Assembly: GCF_016809835.1 (NCBI RefSeq)
Contig: NZ_JAFBIL020000002.1
Span: forward strand, 434,001 to 498,000
DNA: 64,000 nt
Reading direction: 5' to 3'
From: Massilia soli
GTDB taxonomy: Bacteria > Pseudomonadota > Gammaproteobacteria > Burkholderiales > Burkholderiaceae_D
Shown: in pieces, positions 33,610 through 44,178 of the stretch
Layout of the letters: the number at the start of each line of letters is the position of its first letter
Numbering within the stretch: position 1 is the first letter of the stretch
Position numbers and translations under genes: made by a program
The notes under the pieces: model-generated
The model's input: only the letters and a program-made list of their open reading frames with translations
Databases searched by the model: none
Told to the model about the DNA's origin: nothing

Positions 33610-34262
33610 CGCAATAGCCTTGTCATCTGGTGTCCGATCAGGGACGCGTCGAGCACCCCGATATGCATGTCGTCACGGCTGGTCACGCCCAGCAGGAAGC
33701 GCTCGAAGCCGCGGTTGATGGTGGCGGCCGGCGCGGTGAGCCCTGTCGAAGCGTAGCGCACGATGCCGAACAGGTCGGCGACGGGCAGGGCGAAGCTCTG
33801 GCCGTCCCACTCGACCACCAGCAGGCGCGCGAACGTGTGGCGTCCCTCGCGCGCAGGCGCGTCGCGTTCGTCGAGGCCGAGCATGGCGGCCAGCGAAATG
33901 GCCGGCATCAGCTTGCCGCCGACGTTGACGATGCCCGCCAGCCCGCTGGCGCCGCGGTGCGGCAGGCGGTGCGCCGCAGCTTGCGGAGCGACCTGCGCCA
34001 CCATCGCCGTGGGCAGCGCCAGCCATTCGCGGCCGATGCGAAACGCCAGCGCCGATGTGTCGCTGGTATCGGCTTGCGCCAGCGGCTGGCGCAGCACCGC
34101 CGCCCACTCGGCTCGGTAGGCGTCGCCGGCAGGGCGCTGCAGGTTGCGCAGCGCGGCGTTCGCGTAGACGTCGCAATTGCGGCAATGGACCAGCGGCGCC
34201 AGCTTGTCGCAGCTTTTGTCGCCGGCCACGCCGATCACGTTCCAGCAGCCCATGTCGTTCAT
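33606..34262 (-). CDS. wspD: CheW-like coupling protein WspD
   Basis: A 218-residue CheW-domain protein. The N-terminus has the cysteine-rich WspD mark (CWNVIGVAGDKSC, then HCRNCDVYANAA), followed by the CheW fold from about residue 70 (FRIGREWLALPTAMV, GIVNVGGKLMPAISL, FALPVADLFGIVRY). It couples receptor WspA to kinase WspE. The four cysteines may bind a metal; this is inference. Start and stop overlap wspC and wspE. Confidence 0.93.
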   Translation of the reverse strand: MNDMGCWNVIGVAGDKSCDKLAPLVHCRNCDVYANAALRNLQRPAGDAYRAEWAAVLRQPLAQADTSDTSALAFRIGREWLALPTAMVAQVAPQAAAHRLPHRGASGLAGIVNVGGKLMPAISLAAMLGLDERDAPAREGRHTFARLLVVEWDGQSFALPVADLFGIVRYASTGLTAPAATINRGFERFLLGVTSRDDMHIGVLDASLIGHQMTRLLR

Positions 34263-35497
34263 GGCCTTCCTTTCCGGACGCCGTCATTGGCGCGCTGGTA
34301 GACCCGCGCGGCGCGCTGGCGCAAGGCGTCCGCTTGCGCTGTGTCGCCGCGTTCGCCGGCCAGCAGCGCCAGGTGGCACAAGGCTTCGTAGTGGTCGGGC
34401 TTGAGGTAGACGCAGCGGCGCCAGTAACCTTCGGCGGCCGCCAGGTCGCGGCCGCACTCGCTGGTCAGGCCCAGGATGAAGTAGGCGTCGGCCGAATCGG
34501 GCGCGTTCTCGAGCACGCGCTGGCACGCGCCGGCGGCGCCGGCGTGGTCGCCCTGGTCGGCCTGGCGGCGCGCCTGCGCGAGCATCGCGCCGATGTCGGG
34601 AGCCGCCCGCACCGCCGCCGGCACCCGCGCCAGCCGGGGTTTGGCCGGTGCCGGTGCCGGCGCAGGCGCCGCCACTGGACGCGGCCGTGTACGGCGCTCG
34701 ATCGGCGCCGCGGCGGCGGGCTGCGGCGCTTCCGGCGCGGTCTTTTGCAGCGCGAAAGCGTTGGCCGCGCGCACCGAGGCGAACCCGTTGCGGCAATAGG
34801 TTGGCACCTCGGCGTAGCCGGCGAACAGCACGCCGTCGTCGTCCAGCAGCGCGTGCAGGCGGGCGATCGCGGTGGCGGCGGTCGGTTCGTCGAAGTAGAT
34901 CAGCAGGTTGCGGCAGAAGACCACGTCGAAGCGGCCGCCGGCGGCAAGGTCGGTGACCAGTAGGTTGCCCTGGCTGAAGCGCACCTGGGCGCGCATCGCG
35001 TCGCTGATCTGGAATTCCTTGCCGACCTCGGTGAAGTGGCGTTCGCGGAACGCCAGGTCGCCGCCGCGGAACGCGTTGCGCGTGTAGAGGCCGCGGCGCG
35101 CGCGTTCCAGCGCCACTTCCGACAGGTCGAACGCCTCGATGCGGAACGATCCCGGCGCGACGCCGGCGTCGCTCAGCGCCATCGCCATCGAATACGGCTC
35201 TTCGCCGCCGGCGCATGGCACCGACAGGATGCGCACCGCGCGCCCCGGCGCATTCGACAGGCGGCGCTGTACCGCCGCCACCGCGGCGGCGAATGCGTCG
35301 GCGTCGCGGAACATCCACGACTCCGGCACCACCAGCAGCTCGACCAGCGCGCGCATTTCATCGAGCGTGATGTTCGCTTCGTAGTCGGCCGCTTCGGATT
35401 GTCCGCATTTGGCCATGCGCCGCGCCACGGCGCGGTCGATCTCGGCCGCGGTCAGGTCGAGCCCCGTTTGCGTGCGTACCTGGTCGCGCAGGCTCAT
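34259..35497 (-). CDS. wspC: Chemosensory methyltransferase WspC (CheR with TPR tail)
   Basis: A 412-residue CheR-type methyltransferase that methylates WspA. The CheR domain (about 1-260) has VPESWMFRD, RILSVPCAGGEEPYSMAMAL (SAM pocket), FDVVFCRNLLIYFDEP. A proline/alanine-rich linker (about 270-310) leads to a C-terminal TPR-like helical region (about 320-400), as in other WspC proteins. The start is at 35497, where ATG overlaps the wspB stop; the frame runs 84 codons further upstream inside wspB. Confidence 0.94.
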   Translation of the reverse strand: MSLRDQVRTQTGLDLTAAEIDRAVARRMAKCGQSEAADYEANITLDEMRALVELLVVPESWMFRDADAFAAAVAAVQRRLSNAPGRAVRILSVPCAGGEEPYSMAMALSDAGVAPGSFRIEAFDLSEVALERARRGLYTRNAFRGGDLAFRERHFTEVGKEFQISDAMRAQVRFSQGNLLVTDLAAGGRFDVVFCRNLLIYFDEPTAATAIARLHALLDDDGVLFAGYAEVPTYCRNGFASVRAANAFALQKTAPEAPQPAAAAPIERRTRPRPVAAPAPAPAPAKPRLARVPAAVRAAPDIGAMLAQARRQADQGDHAGAAGACQRVLENAPDSADAYFILGLTSECGRDLAAAEGYWRRCVYLKPDHYEALCHLALLAGERGDTAQADALRQRAARVYQRANDGVRKGRP

Positions 35498-35946
35498 GCT
35501 GCCGCCTGCGCCGGGAACAGCATCGCGCGCACCTCGGCTGTCAGCAAGCCTTCCGGCTCGACCAGTTGCAGCATGCCGGCCTCGCCGCCGGCGACGCGTC
35601 CGAGGAACGGCGCCGCGGCCACGCCGCTGTCGGCCAGCGATGCCGGGTCGATGGACTCGATGCCGGCCACGTGTTCGGCCAGCAGCCCGAGCGCGCGGAT
35701 GGCGCCGTTGGCCGGGTAATCGATCAGGATGATGCGGGTGTCGAACCACAGCTGCCGGGCCGGCGCGCCGGCCAGTTGCGACAGGTCGATCACCGGCACC
35801 GGGGCGCCATGAAAGTCGAGCAGGCCGGCCACGAAGGCGGGCGCCAGCGGCAGCTGCTTCAGGCCCGCCGCCGGCAGCACCCGCGCGATCGCGCCGAGCC
35901 GCAGCCCGTAGCGGTCGGCGCCGATGTGGAAGACCAGGACCTTCAT
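35494..35946 (-). CDS. wspB: CheW-like coupling protein WspB
   Basis: A 150-residue CheW protein: MKVLVFHIGADRYGL at the start, GLLDFHGAPVPVIDLSQL in the middle, and RIILIDYPANGAIRALGLLAEHVAG. It links WspA to WspE alongside WspD. It begins six bases after wspA ends, and its stop overlaps wspC. Confidence 0.93.
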   Translation of the reverse strand: MKVLVFHIGADRYGLRLGAIARVLPAAGLKQLPLAPAFVAGLLDFHGAPVPVIDLSQLAGAPARQLWFDTRIILIDYPANGAIRALGLLAEHVAGIESIDPASLADSGVAAAPFLGRVAGGEAGMLQLVEPEGLLTAEVRAMLFPAQAAA

Positions 35947-35952
35947 CGCTGC

Positions 35953-37767
35953 TTAGTTGCTGACGGCGAAGGTGGACACCGACGACTGCAGGTCGCTGGC
36001 GGCATACTGAAGCTGGTGCACCGCTTCGCTGGTGGCCTTCAAGGACTCGACGGTCTGCTGGGTCGCGTCGTTCAGCTGCATCATGGTTTCGCTGATCTGG
36101 CTGGCGCCGACCGCCTGCGACTGCATCCCCTGCAGCACCACGTCGAACTGCGGCGCCAGTTTCTGCACCTGGTCCATCACCGACGACAGCTGTTCTGCCA
36201 CCTGGCTGACTTCGCCGACGCTGCGGCGGATCTCTTCCGAGAATTTATCCATGCCCATGACGCTGGCCGACACCGCCGACTGCATCTCCTTGAGCATCTG
36301 CTCGATGTCCCAGGTCGATACCGAGGTCTGGTCGGCGAGGCGGCGGATCTCGGTGGCGACGACCGAGAAGCCGCGGCCGGCTTCGCCCGCCTTCTCGGCT
36401 TCGATGGCGGCGTTCAGCGACAGGATGTTGGTCTGGTCGGCCACCTTGGTAATCGTGGTCAGCACGCTGTTGATGTTGCTGGCCTTTTCGGATAGCGCGG
36501 CCAGCTTGGCGTTGATCGAGTCGGTCGCCGCGACCATGTTCTGCATCGTCAGGTCCATCCGGCGCAGGTTGTTCTGGGCGTCGGCGGTGGCGTTGGTGGT
36601 GTAGTCGGCGACGCTGGTCGCTTCCTCCATCGTCCGCAGCAGCTGCGAGGTGTTGGCAGACATCTCCTTGGTGGTCGACAAAATCTCGACGCTGGTCTGG
36701 GCCTGTTCGACGCCGGTCGCTTCCTGCTGCTTGGCCGATGCGGCGATCTCGGTGGCCGACGTGGTGACCTGGATGCCGGCCTTCTGGACATTGTTGATCA
36801 GCTGGCGCAGGTTCTCGACCATGGTCTTGAGGCCATCGCCCATGCGGCCGATGGCGTCGTCGCCGCTGACGGTGACGCTGCCGGTCAGGTCGCCGCCGGC
36901 AGCCTTCGACACCACATCGAGCAGGGCGTCGACCTTGGCGCGCAGCTCGTTGGCTGCGGCCAGTTCCTTGGCCTGGCTGTCTTCGATGGCTTGCGCCATC
37001 CGGTTGAATTCTTCGGTGACGTTACCCATTTCATCGCGCCCCATGACCGGCGCGCGCGCGCCCTTGTCGCCGCCGGCGATGCGGCCGACCACCTGGGTCA
37101 GGTTGTTGAGCGGCGCCAGGATGGCCTGGCCGAGCATGACAGCGATGACCGAGGCAAGCAGCACCGCGATGGCGCCGCCGCCGACCAGGATCAGCGACAT
37201 CGTTTTCTGCAGTTCGGCAACTTCGGCCGAGCGCTGCGCCAGCAGGCGGTTTTCTTCCGCCGTGATGTCGGCCAGCGTCTTGCGCAGTTCAACCACCGTG
37301 GTGAAGCCGGTATCGAGTTCCGGCGAGCGCGCCGCCTGTGCGGTGGCGTCCGCCGCGTTGCCGAGGGCTCGGCGCTTTTCGATCAGCGGGTTGATCACGT
37401 TGGCGAACCATACATCGATCGCGGCGCTGATCTTGCGCACGCGTTCCTGCTGCAGCGGATTGTCGGCTGTCAGGCTGATGACATGGGCGACGTTCTTGCG
37501 CAGCAGGGCTTCTTCATCGACGTCCGGGGTCAGGAAGCGCGGCTGGCCGGTCAGCAGGTAGCCGCGCACCTGGTTTTGAATGTCCAGGATGTTGGCGCCG
37601 ATCTGGTCGACCTCGAGCTGCACTTCCAGCGTATGACGGTCGAGCTTGGTCGCAGAGGAAACTTTCTGGAAACTATTGTAGGCGAGTACCAGCAGTATCA
37701 AGAGGATAGTGACGATGGCGCCAAATCCCGCGTAGAGTTTTTGCTTGATGCTTAGGTCCTGCAACAT
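35953..37767 (-). CDS. wspA: Methyl-accepting surface sensor WspA
   Basis: A 604-residue chemoreceptor, first gene of the wsp operon. It has a membrane helix at about residues 11-33, a periplasmic four-helix sensing region (about 35-180, CHASE3-like), a second helix near 190-215, a HAMP domain, and a long cytoplasmic signalling hairpin. The hairpin tip is [20 protein letters not shown] then [19 protein letters not shown], as in all MCPs. GGGAGAA upstream of [14 protein letters not shown] sets the start at 37767 rather than 27 codons earlier. Confidence 0.94.
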   Translation of the reverse strand: MLQDLSIKQKLYAGFGAIVTILLILLVLAYNSFQKVSSATKLDRHTLEVQLEVDQIGANILDIQNQVRGYLLTGQPRFLTPDVDEEALLRKNVAHVISLTADNPLQQERVRKISAAIDVWFANVINPLIEKRRALGNAADATAQAARSPELDTGFTTVVELRKTLADITAEENRLLAQRSAEVAELQKTMSLILVGGGAIAVLLASVIAVMLGQAILAPLNNLTQVVGRIAGGDKGARAPVMGRDEMGNVTEEFNRMAQAIEDSQAKELAAANELRAKVDALLDVVSKAAGGDLTGSVTVSGDDAIGRMGDGLKTMVENLRQLINNVQKAGIQVTTSATEIAASAKQQEATGVEQAQTSVEILSTTKEMSANTSQLLRTMEEATSVADYTTNATADAQNNLRRMDLTMQNMVAATDSINAKLAALSEKASNINSVLTTITKVADQTNILSLNAAIEAEKAGEAGRGFSVVATEIRRLADQTSVSTWDIEQMLKEMQSAVSASVMGMDKFSEEIRRSVGEVSQVAEQLSSVMDQVQKLAPQFDVVLQGMQSQAVGASQISETMMQLNDATQQTVESLKATSEAVHQLQYAASDLQSSVSTFAVSN

Positions 37768-37891
37768 AGATTCTCCCGATACCAAGATTTGTGCCCCGAG
37801 CGTAACATTTCGGCAGGCCAAACGGGGTGTTTTCATGGGAGAAAACACCTTCGTGTGGCCGAAATTCCCGGAAAAGTAGTCTGAACGACAA

Positions 37892-37916
37892 GGGCCGCAT
37901 GACGCGGCCCCTGTTT
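37892..37916. terminator. Hairpin between wspA upstream region and argG
   Basis: GGGCCGC-ATGAC-GCGGCCC is a perfect seven-pair stem 22 bases beyond the argG stop. T-rich sequence (CTGTTTTTG) follows on the plus strand, and only a weak TTGTCGTT on the minus strand, so it is probably a modest argG terminator. Confidence 0.6.
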
Positions 37917-37932
37917 TTGTCGAACAGCGCGC

Positions 37933-39165
<1,233 letters not shown>

Positions 39166-39222
39166 GAGAGTTCCAATGTAAGACGTGGGGAGGGTTAATG
39201 GTCAGCTGGCCCCGGGAACGCC

Positions 39223-39240
39223 GCCCCTGCAAGCAGGGGC
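39223..39240. other. Small perfect hairpin between argF and argG
   Basis: GCCCCTGC-AA-GCAGGGGC is an eight-pair stem with a two-base loop, no T-tract on either strand. It sits in the argF-argG spacer and may partly stop or protect the transcript. Confidence 0.55.
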
Positions 39241-39269
39241 GAAGGCCAACGATAAAACAGGGTGGTTGG

Positions 39270-40193
39270 TTATTTGGTGTCGATCCGTCCGAGCAGCAGG
39301 TATTCGATCAGCGCCTTCTGCACGTGCAGGCGGTTCTCGGCTTCGTCCCAGACCACCGACTGCGGGCCGTCGATGACGTCGGCCGAGACTTCTTCGCCGC
39401 GGTGGGCCGGCAGGCAGTGCATGAACAGCGCGTCCTTGCTTGCCCGCGCCATCTTGGCCGAGTCGACGATGAAGCCGTCGAAGGCGGCCAGCCGTTCGGC
39501 GTTTTCCTTCTCGTAGCCCATGCTGGTCCAGACGTCGGTGTTGACCAGGTGCGCGCCTTCGCAGGCTTCCGATGGGTCGGCGAAGAAGGTGTAGCGCTCG
39601 GTCGAGACCATCGCCGGATCGATGTCGTAGCCCTTCGGGGTCGACACGTTCAGGTGGAAGCCGAACACTTCGGCCGCCTGCAGCCACGAGTACAGCATGT
39701 TGTTGGCGTCGCCGATCCAGGCCACCGTCTTGCCGCTGATCGAGCCGCGGTGCTCGACGAAGGTGAAGATGTCGGCCAGCACCTGGCACGGGTGGTGTTC
39801 GTTGGTCAGGCCGTTGATGACCGGTACCCGCGAGTTGGCGGCGAAGCGCTCGATGATCTCCTGGCCGAAGGTACGCACCATGATGATGTCGCACATGCGG
39901 CTCATGACCTGGCCCGCGTCTTCGACCGGCTCGCCGCGTCCGAGCTGGCTGTCGCGCGTGTTCAGGTAGATCGCGGCGCCGCCCAGCTGGTGCATGCCGG
40001 CCTCGAACGACAGGCGGGTGCGGGTCGAGCTCTTTTCAAACACCATCACCAGGGTGCGGTCGACCAGCGGGTGATAGATCTCGTAGTTCTTGAACTTCTG
40101 CTTGATGACGCTGGCGCGCGCGATGACGTATTCGAACTCGTCGCGCGTGAAGTCGGAAAACTGCAGGAAGTGCTTGATCGGATTGGTAGGCAT
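39270..40193 (-). CDS. argF: Ornithine carbamoyltransferase
   Basis: A 307-residue enzyme making citrulline from ornithine and carbamoyl phosphate. Motifs are FEKSSTRTRLSFE (carbamoyl phosphate loop), MVRTFGQ, HHPCQVLAD, FMHCLPAHRGEEV (ornithine site). The start is set at MPTNPIKHFLQFSDF; an in-frame ATG nine codons earlier adds nothing conserved. It precedes argG in what is likely one arginine operon. Confidence 0.95.
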   Translation of the reverse strand: MPTNPIKHFLQFSDFTRDEFEYVIARASVIKQKFKNYEIYHPLVDRTLVMVFEKSSTRTRLSFEAGMHQLGGAAIYLNTRDSQLGRGEPVEDAGQVMSRMCDIIMVRTFGQEIIERFAANSRVPVINGLTNEHHPCQVLADIFTFVEHRGSISGKTVAWIGDANNMLYSWLQAAEVFGFHLNVSTPKGYDIDPAMVSTERYTFFADPSEACEGAHLVNTDVWTSMGYEKENAERLAAFDGFIVDSAKMARASKDALFMHCLPAHRGEEVSADVIDGPQSVVWDEAENRLHVQKALIEYLLLGRIDTK

Positions 40194-40270
40194 GATGACA
40201 ACTTGGAGACGTGTATCCATACAATTATAAGGGTTTTAACAGGGCGCCGCAGGAGACGCCCCGCCTGGCC

Positions 40271-41161
40271 CTAGTACAGCGTCTGCGCCGATTCGTGCAG
40301 CAGCTGTTTGTACAGCTGGTGGCGGAACGAGGCGATCTTGCCGGCGGCGACCGCGTCGAGCACCGCGCATTGCGGCTCGATCAGGTGGCGGCAGTTGTAG
40401 AACTTGCAGCCGCCCAGGTAGGGCTTGAACTCCACGAAAGCGCGCTCGATCATCCCCTCGGTCAGGTGGTACAGGCCGAACTCCTGGAAGCCGGGCGAAT
40501 CGATGATCTGGGACTCGCCCGGCATCTTGTACAGGCGCGTGAAGGTGGTGGTGTGCTTGCCGGTGTCGAGGGCGGCCGAGATTTCGCGCACCGCGATGTC
40601 GGCGTCCGGCACCAGCAGGTTGATCAGGGAAGACTTGCCCATGCCCGACTGGCCGATGAAGATCGACGACTGGCCTTCGAGCAGCGGCTGCAGGGTGGCG
40701 ACCGCGTGTTCGGGTTGGGCGCGCGCCGACACTTCGTGCACCGGATAGCCGAGCGACGAATACATCAGCAGGCGCTCGCGCGCCTTCGGCAGCAGGGCGG
40801 CGACGTCGGTCTTGTTGAGGATCAGGTGGGCCTCGATGCCGGCCGCTTCGGCCGCCACCAGCGAGCGCGAGATCAGGTCGTCGGCGAAGCCGGGTTCGGT
40901 GGCGACGACGATGAACAGGCGCGTCAGGTTCGACGCCAGCAGCTTGGACTTGTACTGGTCCGAGCGGTAGAGCAGGGTCTTGCGCTCGGTGATCGCCTCG
41001 ATGACGGCCTGGTTGTCGGAGGTCTTGGCGAGCTTGACGATGTCGCCCACCGCCACGTTGGTTTTTTTGCCGCGCGTGACGCACTGGAGCATCTCGCCTT
41101 CGGCGTCGGCCAGGTAGTGGCGCCCGTGGGCGGCGATGATGGTGCCGAGCAGGCCGCTCAT
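40271..41161 (-). CDS. rsgA: Ribosome small-subunit-dependent GTPase RsgA
   Basis: A 296-residue circularly permuted GTPase that aids late 30S ribosome maturation. An N-terminal OB fold (about 1-60) is followed by NKTD (G4), then [14 protein letters not shown] (P-loop) and [10 protein letters not shown], the G4-before-G1 order of the family. A C-terminal zinc site reads [14 protein letters not shown]. Its ATG overlaps the phhB stop by four bases. Confidence 0.95.
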   Translation of the reverse strand: MSGLLGTIIAAHGRHYLADAEGEMLQCVTRGKKTNVAVGDIVKLAKTSDNQAVIEAITERKTLLYRSDQYKSKLLASNLTRLFIVVATEPGFADDLISRSLVAAEAAGIEAHLILNKTDVAALLPKARERLLMYSSLGYPVHEVSARAQPEHAVATLQPLLEGQSSIFIGQSGMGKSSLINLLVPDADIAVREISAALDTGKHTTTFTRLYKMPGESQIIDSPGFQEFGLYHLTEGMIERAFVEFKPYLGGCKFYNCRHLIEPQCAVLDAVAAGKIASFRHQLYKQLLHESAQTLY

Positions 41162-41490
41162 GCGCCGGCCCGCTGCGCGTACAGCGCGTCGGCCTTGGCG
41201 GCGCAGATGAAATCGTTGTTGGTCAGTTTGCCGCCGGCCGAGTGGGTGCTGTAGCTGACGGTGCAGCTGTTGTAGGTCACGGCCAGCTCGGGATGGTGGT
41301 CTTGCTGGTGCGTCATCCAGGCCAGCGCGTTGACGAAGGCGATGGTCTCATGATAGTCGCGCAGGGCGAAGCGGCGTTCGAGCAGCTCGCCATTGACGGT
41401 CCAGCCATCGAGTTCGGCCAGCAGGCTGGCGATGTCCTGCGCACTGAGCGCGGCAGGGGAGAAGCTGCAGTGCATGTCGCGCAGGCTCAT
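41158..41490 (-). CDS. phhB: Pterin-4a-carbinolamine dehydratase
   Basis: A 110-residue PCD/DCoH family enzyme that dehydrates 4a-hydroxytetrahydrobiopterin, recycling the cofactor of phenylalanine hydroxylase. The active-site motif is [16 protein letters not shown], with [13 protein letters not shown] before and [17 protein letters not shown] after. Four-base overlaps connect it to the M48 peptidase gene upstream and rsgA downstream. No phhA is in the window. Confidence 0.92.
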   Translation of the reverse strand: MSLRDMHCSFSPAALSAQDIASLLAELDGWTVNGELLERRFALRDYHETIAFVNALAWMTHQQDHHPELAVTYNSCTVSYSTHSAGGKLTNNDFICAAKADALYAQRAGA

Positions 41491-42752
41491 TGCGCCCCCG
41501 CCAGGTTCAGTTGGCGAATCCGCACCGATGCCGGCGGGTGCGAATCGTAGAACGCCGAGTGCAGCGGATCGGGCGTCAGCGTGGAGGCGTTGTCTTCATA
41601 CATCTTCACCAGCGCCGACACCAGGTCGTTCGAATCGGTGTGCTTGGCGGCGAAGGCGTCGGCCTCGAATTCGTGCTTGCGCGAGCTGATGGAGGTGAGC
41701 GGCGACAGCGCGAAGGTAAACACCGGCAGCGCCAGCATGAACAGGATCAGCGCGACGGCGTCATTGCCGGCGCCAAGCAGCGGCTCCACGCCGAGGCCCG
41801 TGTAGAACCACGGCTGCTCCTTCAGGAAGCCGAGCAGCGCGAGGAAGCCGAGCGACACGGCGAACATCACGGCGATGCGCTTGACGATGTGCTTGAGCTT
41901 GAAGTGGCCCAGTTCATGGGCCAGCACCGCTTCGATTTCCTGCGGCGCCAGGCGCGAGAGCAGGGTGTCGAAGAACACGATGCGCTTGTTGGAACCGAAG
42001 CCCGAGAAGTAGGCGTTGCCATGGGCGCTGCGCTTGGAGCCGTCCATCACGAACAGGCCCTTGGAGGCGAAGCCCACGCGCTGCATCAGGCCTTCGATAC
42101 GCGCCTTCAGGCTGTCGTCGGCCAGCGGGGTGAACTTGTTGAACATCGGCGCGATCACGGTCGGGTACAGCACCATCATCAGCAGCTGGAAGCCGCTCCA
42201 CACCATCCACGCGTAGAACCACCACAGCGGGCCGGTCTTGTCCATCAGGGTCAGCACGATCCACAGCAGCGGCAGGCCGAGCGCGGCGCCCAGCAGCACG
42301 CCCTTGAGCATGTCGGCGAACCACAGCTTGAGGGTCATCTTGTTAAAGCCGAAGCGCTGTTCGAGCACGAACTGGCGGTACAGGTCGAACGGCAGGTCGA
42401 GCATGCCGGAGACGAGCGCGAAGGCGGCGACCAGGCCAAGCTGGAACGCCATCCCGGGGCCGGTGGCGTCGAGCACCGCCAGCGACAGCGCCTGCAGGCC
42501 GCCCAGCAGGGTGAAGCCGATCAGCACGACAGCGCCGAAGAAGGTGGCGACCATGCCGAACTTGGTTTTGGCGACGGTGTAGTCGGCGGCCTTCTGGTGC
42601 GCTTCGAGCGGGATCCGGGCGGCGAATTCCGCCGGCACCCGGGCGCGGTTGGCGAGCACGTGGCGCACCTGGCGTCCCGCCAGCCAGAACCGCAGCGACA
42701 GGGAGAGAACAAAGAAACTGACGAACAAAATCGAAAACACGAGTGAATACAT
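41487..42752 (-). CDS. M48 (Ste24/CaaX-type) membrane zinc metallopeptidase
   Basis: A 421-residue integral-membrane peptidase with about seven membrane helices. The zinc motif is AVLAHELGHFKLKHIV, and the third ligand is in SRKHEFEADAFAAKH. It resembles Ste24/CAAX-prenyl protease-like M48 proteins of proteobacteria, whose role is probably membrane protein quality control. It heads the block M48-phhB-rsgA and is divergent from orn by 48 bases, a layout common in Betaproteobacteria. Confidence 0.92.
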   Translation of the reverse strand: MYSLVFSILFVSFFVLSLSLRFWLAGRQVRHVLANRARVPAEFAARIPLEAHQKAADYTVAKTKFGMVATFFGAVVLIGFTLLGGLQALSLAVLDATGPGMAFQLGLVAAFALVSGMLDLPFDLYRQFVLEQRFGFNKMTLKLWFADMLKGVLLGAALGLPLLWIVLTLMDKTGPLWWFYAWMVWSGFQLLMMVLYPTVIAPMFNKFTPLADDSLKARIEGLMQRVGFASKGLFVMDGSKRSAHGNAYFSGFGSNKRIVFFDTLLSRLAPQEIEAVLAHELGHFKLKHIVKRIAVMFAVSLGFLALLGFLKEQPWFYTGLGVEPLLGAGNDAVALILFMLALPVFTFALSPLTSISSRKHEFEADAFAAKHTDSNDLVSALVKMYEDNASTLTPDPLHSAFYDSHPPASVRIRQLNLAGAQ

Positions 42753-42800
42753 TCTGTGCCTGTGAGAAAATGCAGGATTGTTTAGGCCGAAGAGAGAATT

Positions 42801-43385
42801 ATGTCACATGCCACCGATTTAGCAGCACCGGCCGCGCCGCAGCGCCCGAATGAGTTCAACCTGGTCTGGGTTGACATGGAGATGACGGGGCTGGACCCGG
42901 ATTCCGACCGCATCATCGAAGTGGCCGTGGTGGTCACCGATATGCACCTTAATGTGCTGGCCGAAGGCCCGGTGTTCGCCATTCACCAGTCGGACGAGAC
43001 GCTCGACAAGATGGATGCCTGGAACAAGGGCACCCACGGCCGTTCGGGCCTGATCGAGCGCGTCAAGGCCTCGACCGTGACCGAGGCCGATGCCGAAGCG
43101 GCGTTGATTACCTTCCTGAAGAACTTCGTGCCGGCCAACAAGTCGCCGATGTGCGGCAATACCATTTGCCAGGACCGCCGCTTCATGGCGCGCGGCATGC
43201 CGAAGCTGGAAGGGTTCTTCCACTATCGCAACCTGGATGTGTCGACCCTGAAGGAACTGTGCCGGCGCTGGAAACCGGAGATTGTTGGCGGGTTCAAGAA
43301 GCACCAGAAGCACACCGCGCTGGCCGATATCCTGGAATCGGTGGAAGAGCTGAAGTACTACCGCGAGCATTTCATCAAGTTGTAA
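42801..43385 (+). CDS. orn: Oligoribonuclease
   Basis: A 194-residue DEDDh 3'-5' exoribonuclease that degrades dinucleotides including pGpG, the linear product of c-di-GMP hydrolysis. [22 protein letters not shown] holds the first Asp/Glu pair; [14 protein letters not shown] the third acidic site; [10 protein letters not shown] the His/Asp end. The N-terminus is about ten residues longer than in E. coli. It ends at a long inverted repeat. Confidence 0.96.
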   Translation: MSHATDLAAPAAPQRPNEFNLVWVDMEMTGLDPDSDRIIEVAVVVTDMHLNVLAEGPVFAIHQSDETLDKMDAWNKGTHGRSGLIERVKASTVTEADAEAALITFLKNFVPANKSPMCGNTICQDRRFMARGMPKLEGFFHYRNLDVSTLKELCRRWKPEIVGGFKKHQKHTALADILESVEELKYYREHFIKL

Positions 43386-43393
43386 GTCAAAAC

Positions 43394-43463
43394 GGCGGAT
43401 GCGCTGCGCCTATCCGCCCTACCTGTCACGATGCGTAGGGCGGGTAAGCGCAGCGCACCCGCC
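43394..43463. repeat. 70-base inverted repeat, second copy of the GCATCCGCC family
   Basis: The left arm GGCGGATGCGCTGCGC then CTATCCGCCCTAC is mirrored by the right arm GTAGGGCGGGTAAGCGCAGC then GCACCCGCC. Each arm resembles the arms of the repeat at 4331-4417. It separates the convergent orn and 43472 genes and likely forms a bidirectional transcript end. Confidence 0.85.
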
Positions 43464-43471
43464 ATGTGACC

Positions 43472-44008
43472 CTAGGACTCCACCGCCGGCAGACACGGCG
43501 CGCGCGGGTCGAGCGCCGCGGCGCGCGCCTTGCGGCTGGCCTGGCGCGATGCGGAATTGGTCTTGAATACCACGCAGGCGTCGTTCTGCCCGATCCGCGT
43601 TACCGTCGTCAGCGCGCCGCGCTGGTAGCGGTCCTGCGCCACGCTGTCGATCGTGTCCACCCGCACCACCAATCCCACCGGCACCAGCTTGCCGTTGCGC
43701 CTGACCAGGTGCCATTCGGCCTGGCGGCCGACCATCGAATAGCCATTGCTGACCACGTCCCAGAAATTGAGCGGCATCTTGCCTGCCGCGGGCGCGACCA
43801 CGTCGATCGAGGTGCGGCCGTCCTCGTCATGCACCAGCAACTTGTAGCCGGCGACCCCGGCGCACTGGCGCGTGGCCGCGCCGGTGCCGCGGTCGAATGC
43901 AAGGATCTTGCAAGCCTTGCCGTGCAGGTCGGTGGTAACGGTGGCGGCCTGGGCCGAAATGGCGCTGGCGGCGGCAAACAGGGCAACGAAGGCGAGTGAG
44001 CGGATCAT
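43472..44008 (-). CDS. Exported hypothetical protein
   Basis: A 178-residue protein with a clear signal peptide (SLAFVALFAAASAISAQA). The mature part has four or so cysteines at CKILAF, RQCAG, DACVV and APCLP and looks like a secreted beta-rich domain. I recognise no family. It is flanked by the orn repeat and the patatin gene on the opposite strand. Confidence 0.75.
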   Translation of the reverse strand: MIRSLAFVALFAAASAISAQAATVTTDLHGKACKILAFDRGTGAATRQCAGVAGYKLLVHDEDGRTSIDVVAPAAGKMPLNFWDVVSNGYSMVGRQAEWHLVRRNGKLVPVGLVVRVDTIDSVAQDRYQRGALTTVTRIGQNDACVVFKTNSASRQASRKARAAALDPRAPCLPAVES

Positions 44009-44178
44009 GGCAGTTCCTGGCTGGTGGAAGGGGATGCCAGTTCATTTTCATACGGCAAGACTGAGGCGCATTGGGCCAGCGCAATAGCGCATCAGATGAG
44101 TCCGTCTTCAGGCCTTCCCATCCGGCTGTAAATCCGGCACTATTTCAAGTATTGCAATACGATGCTGCGGCGGCGACC

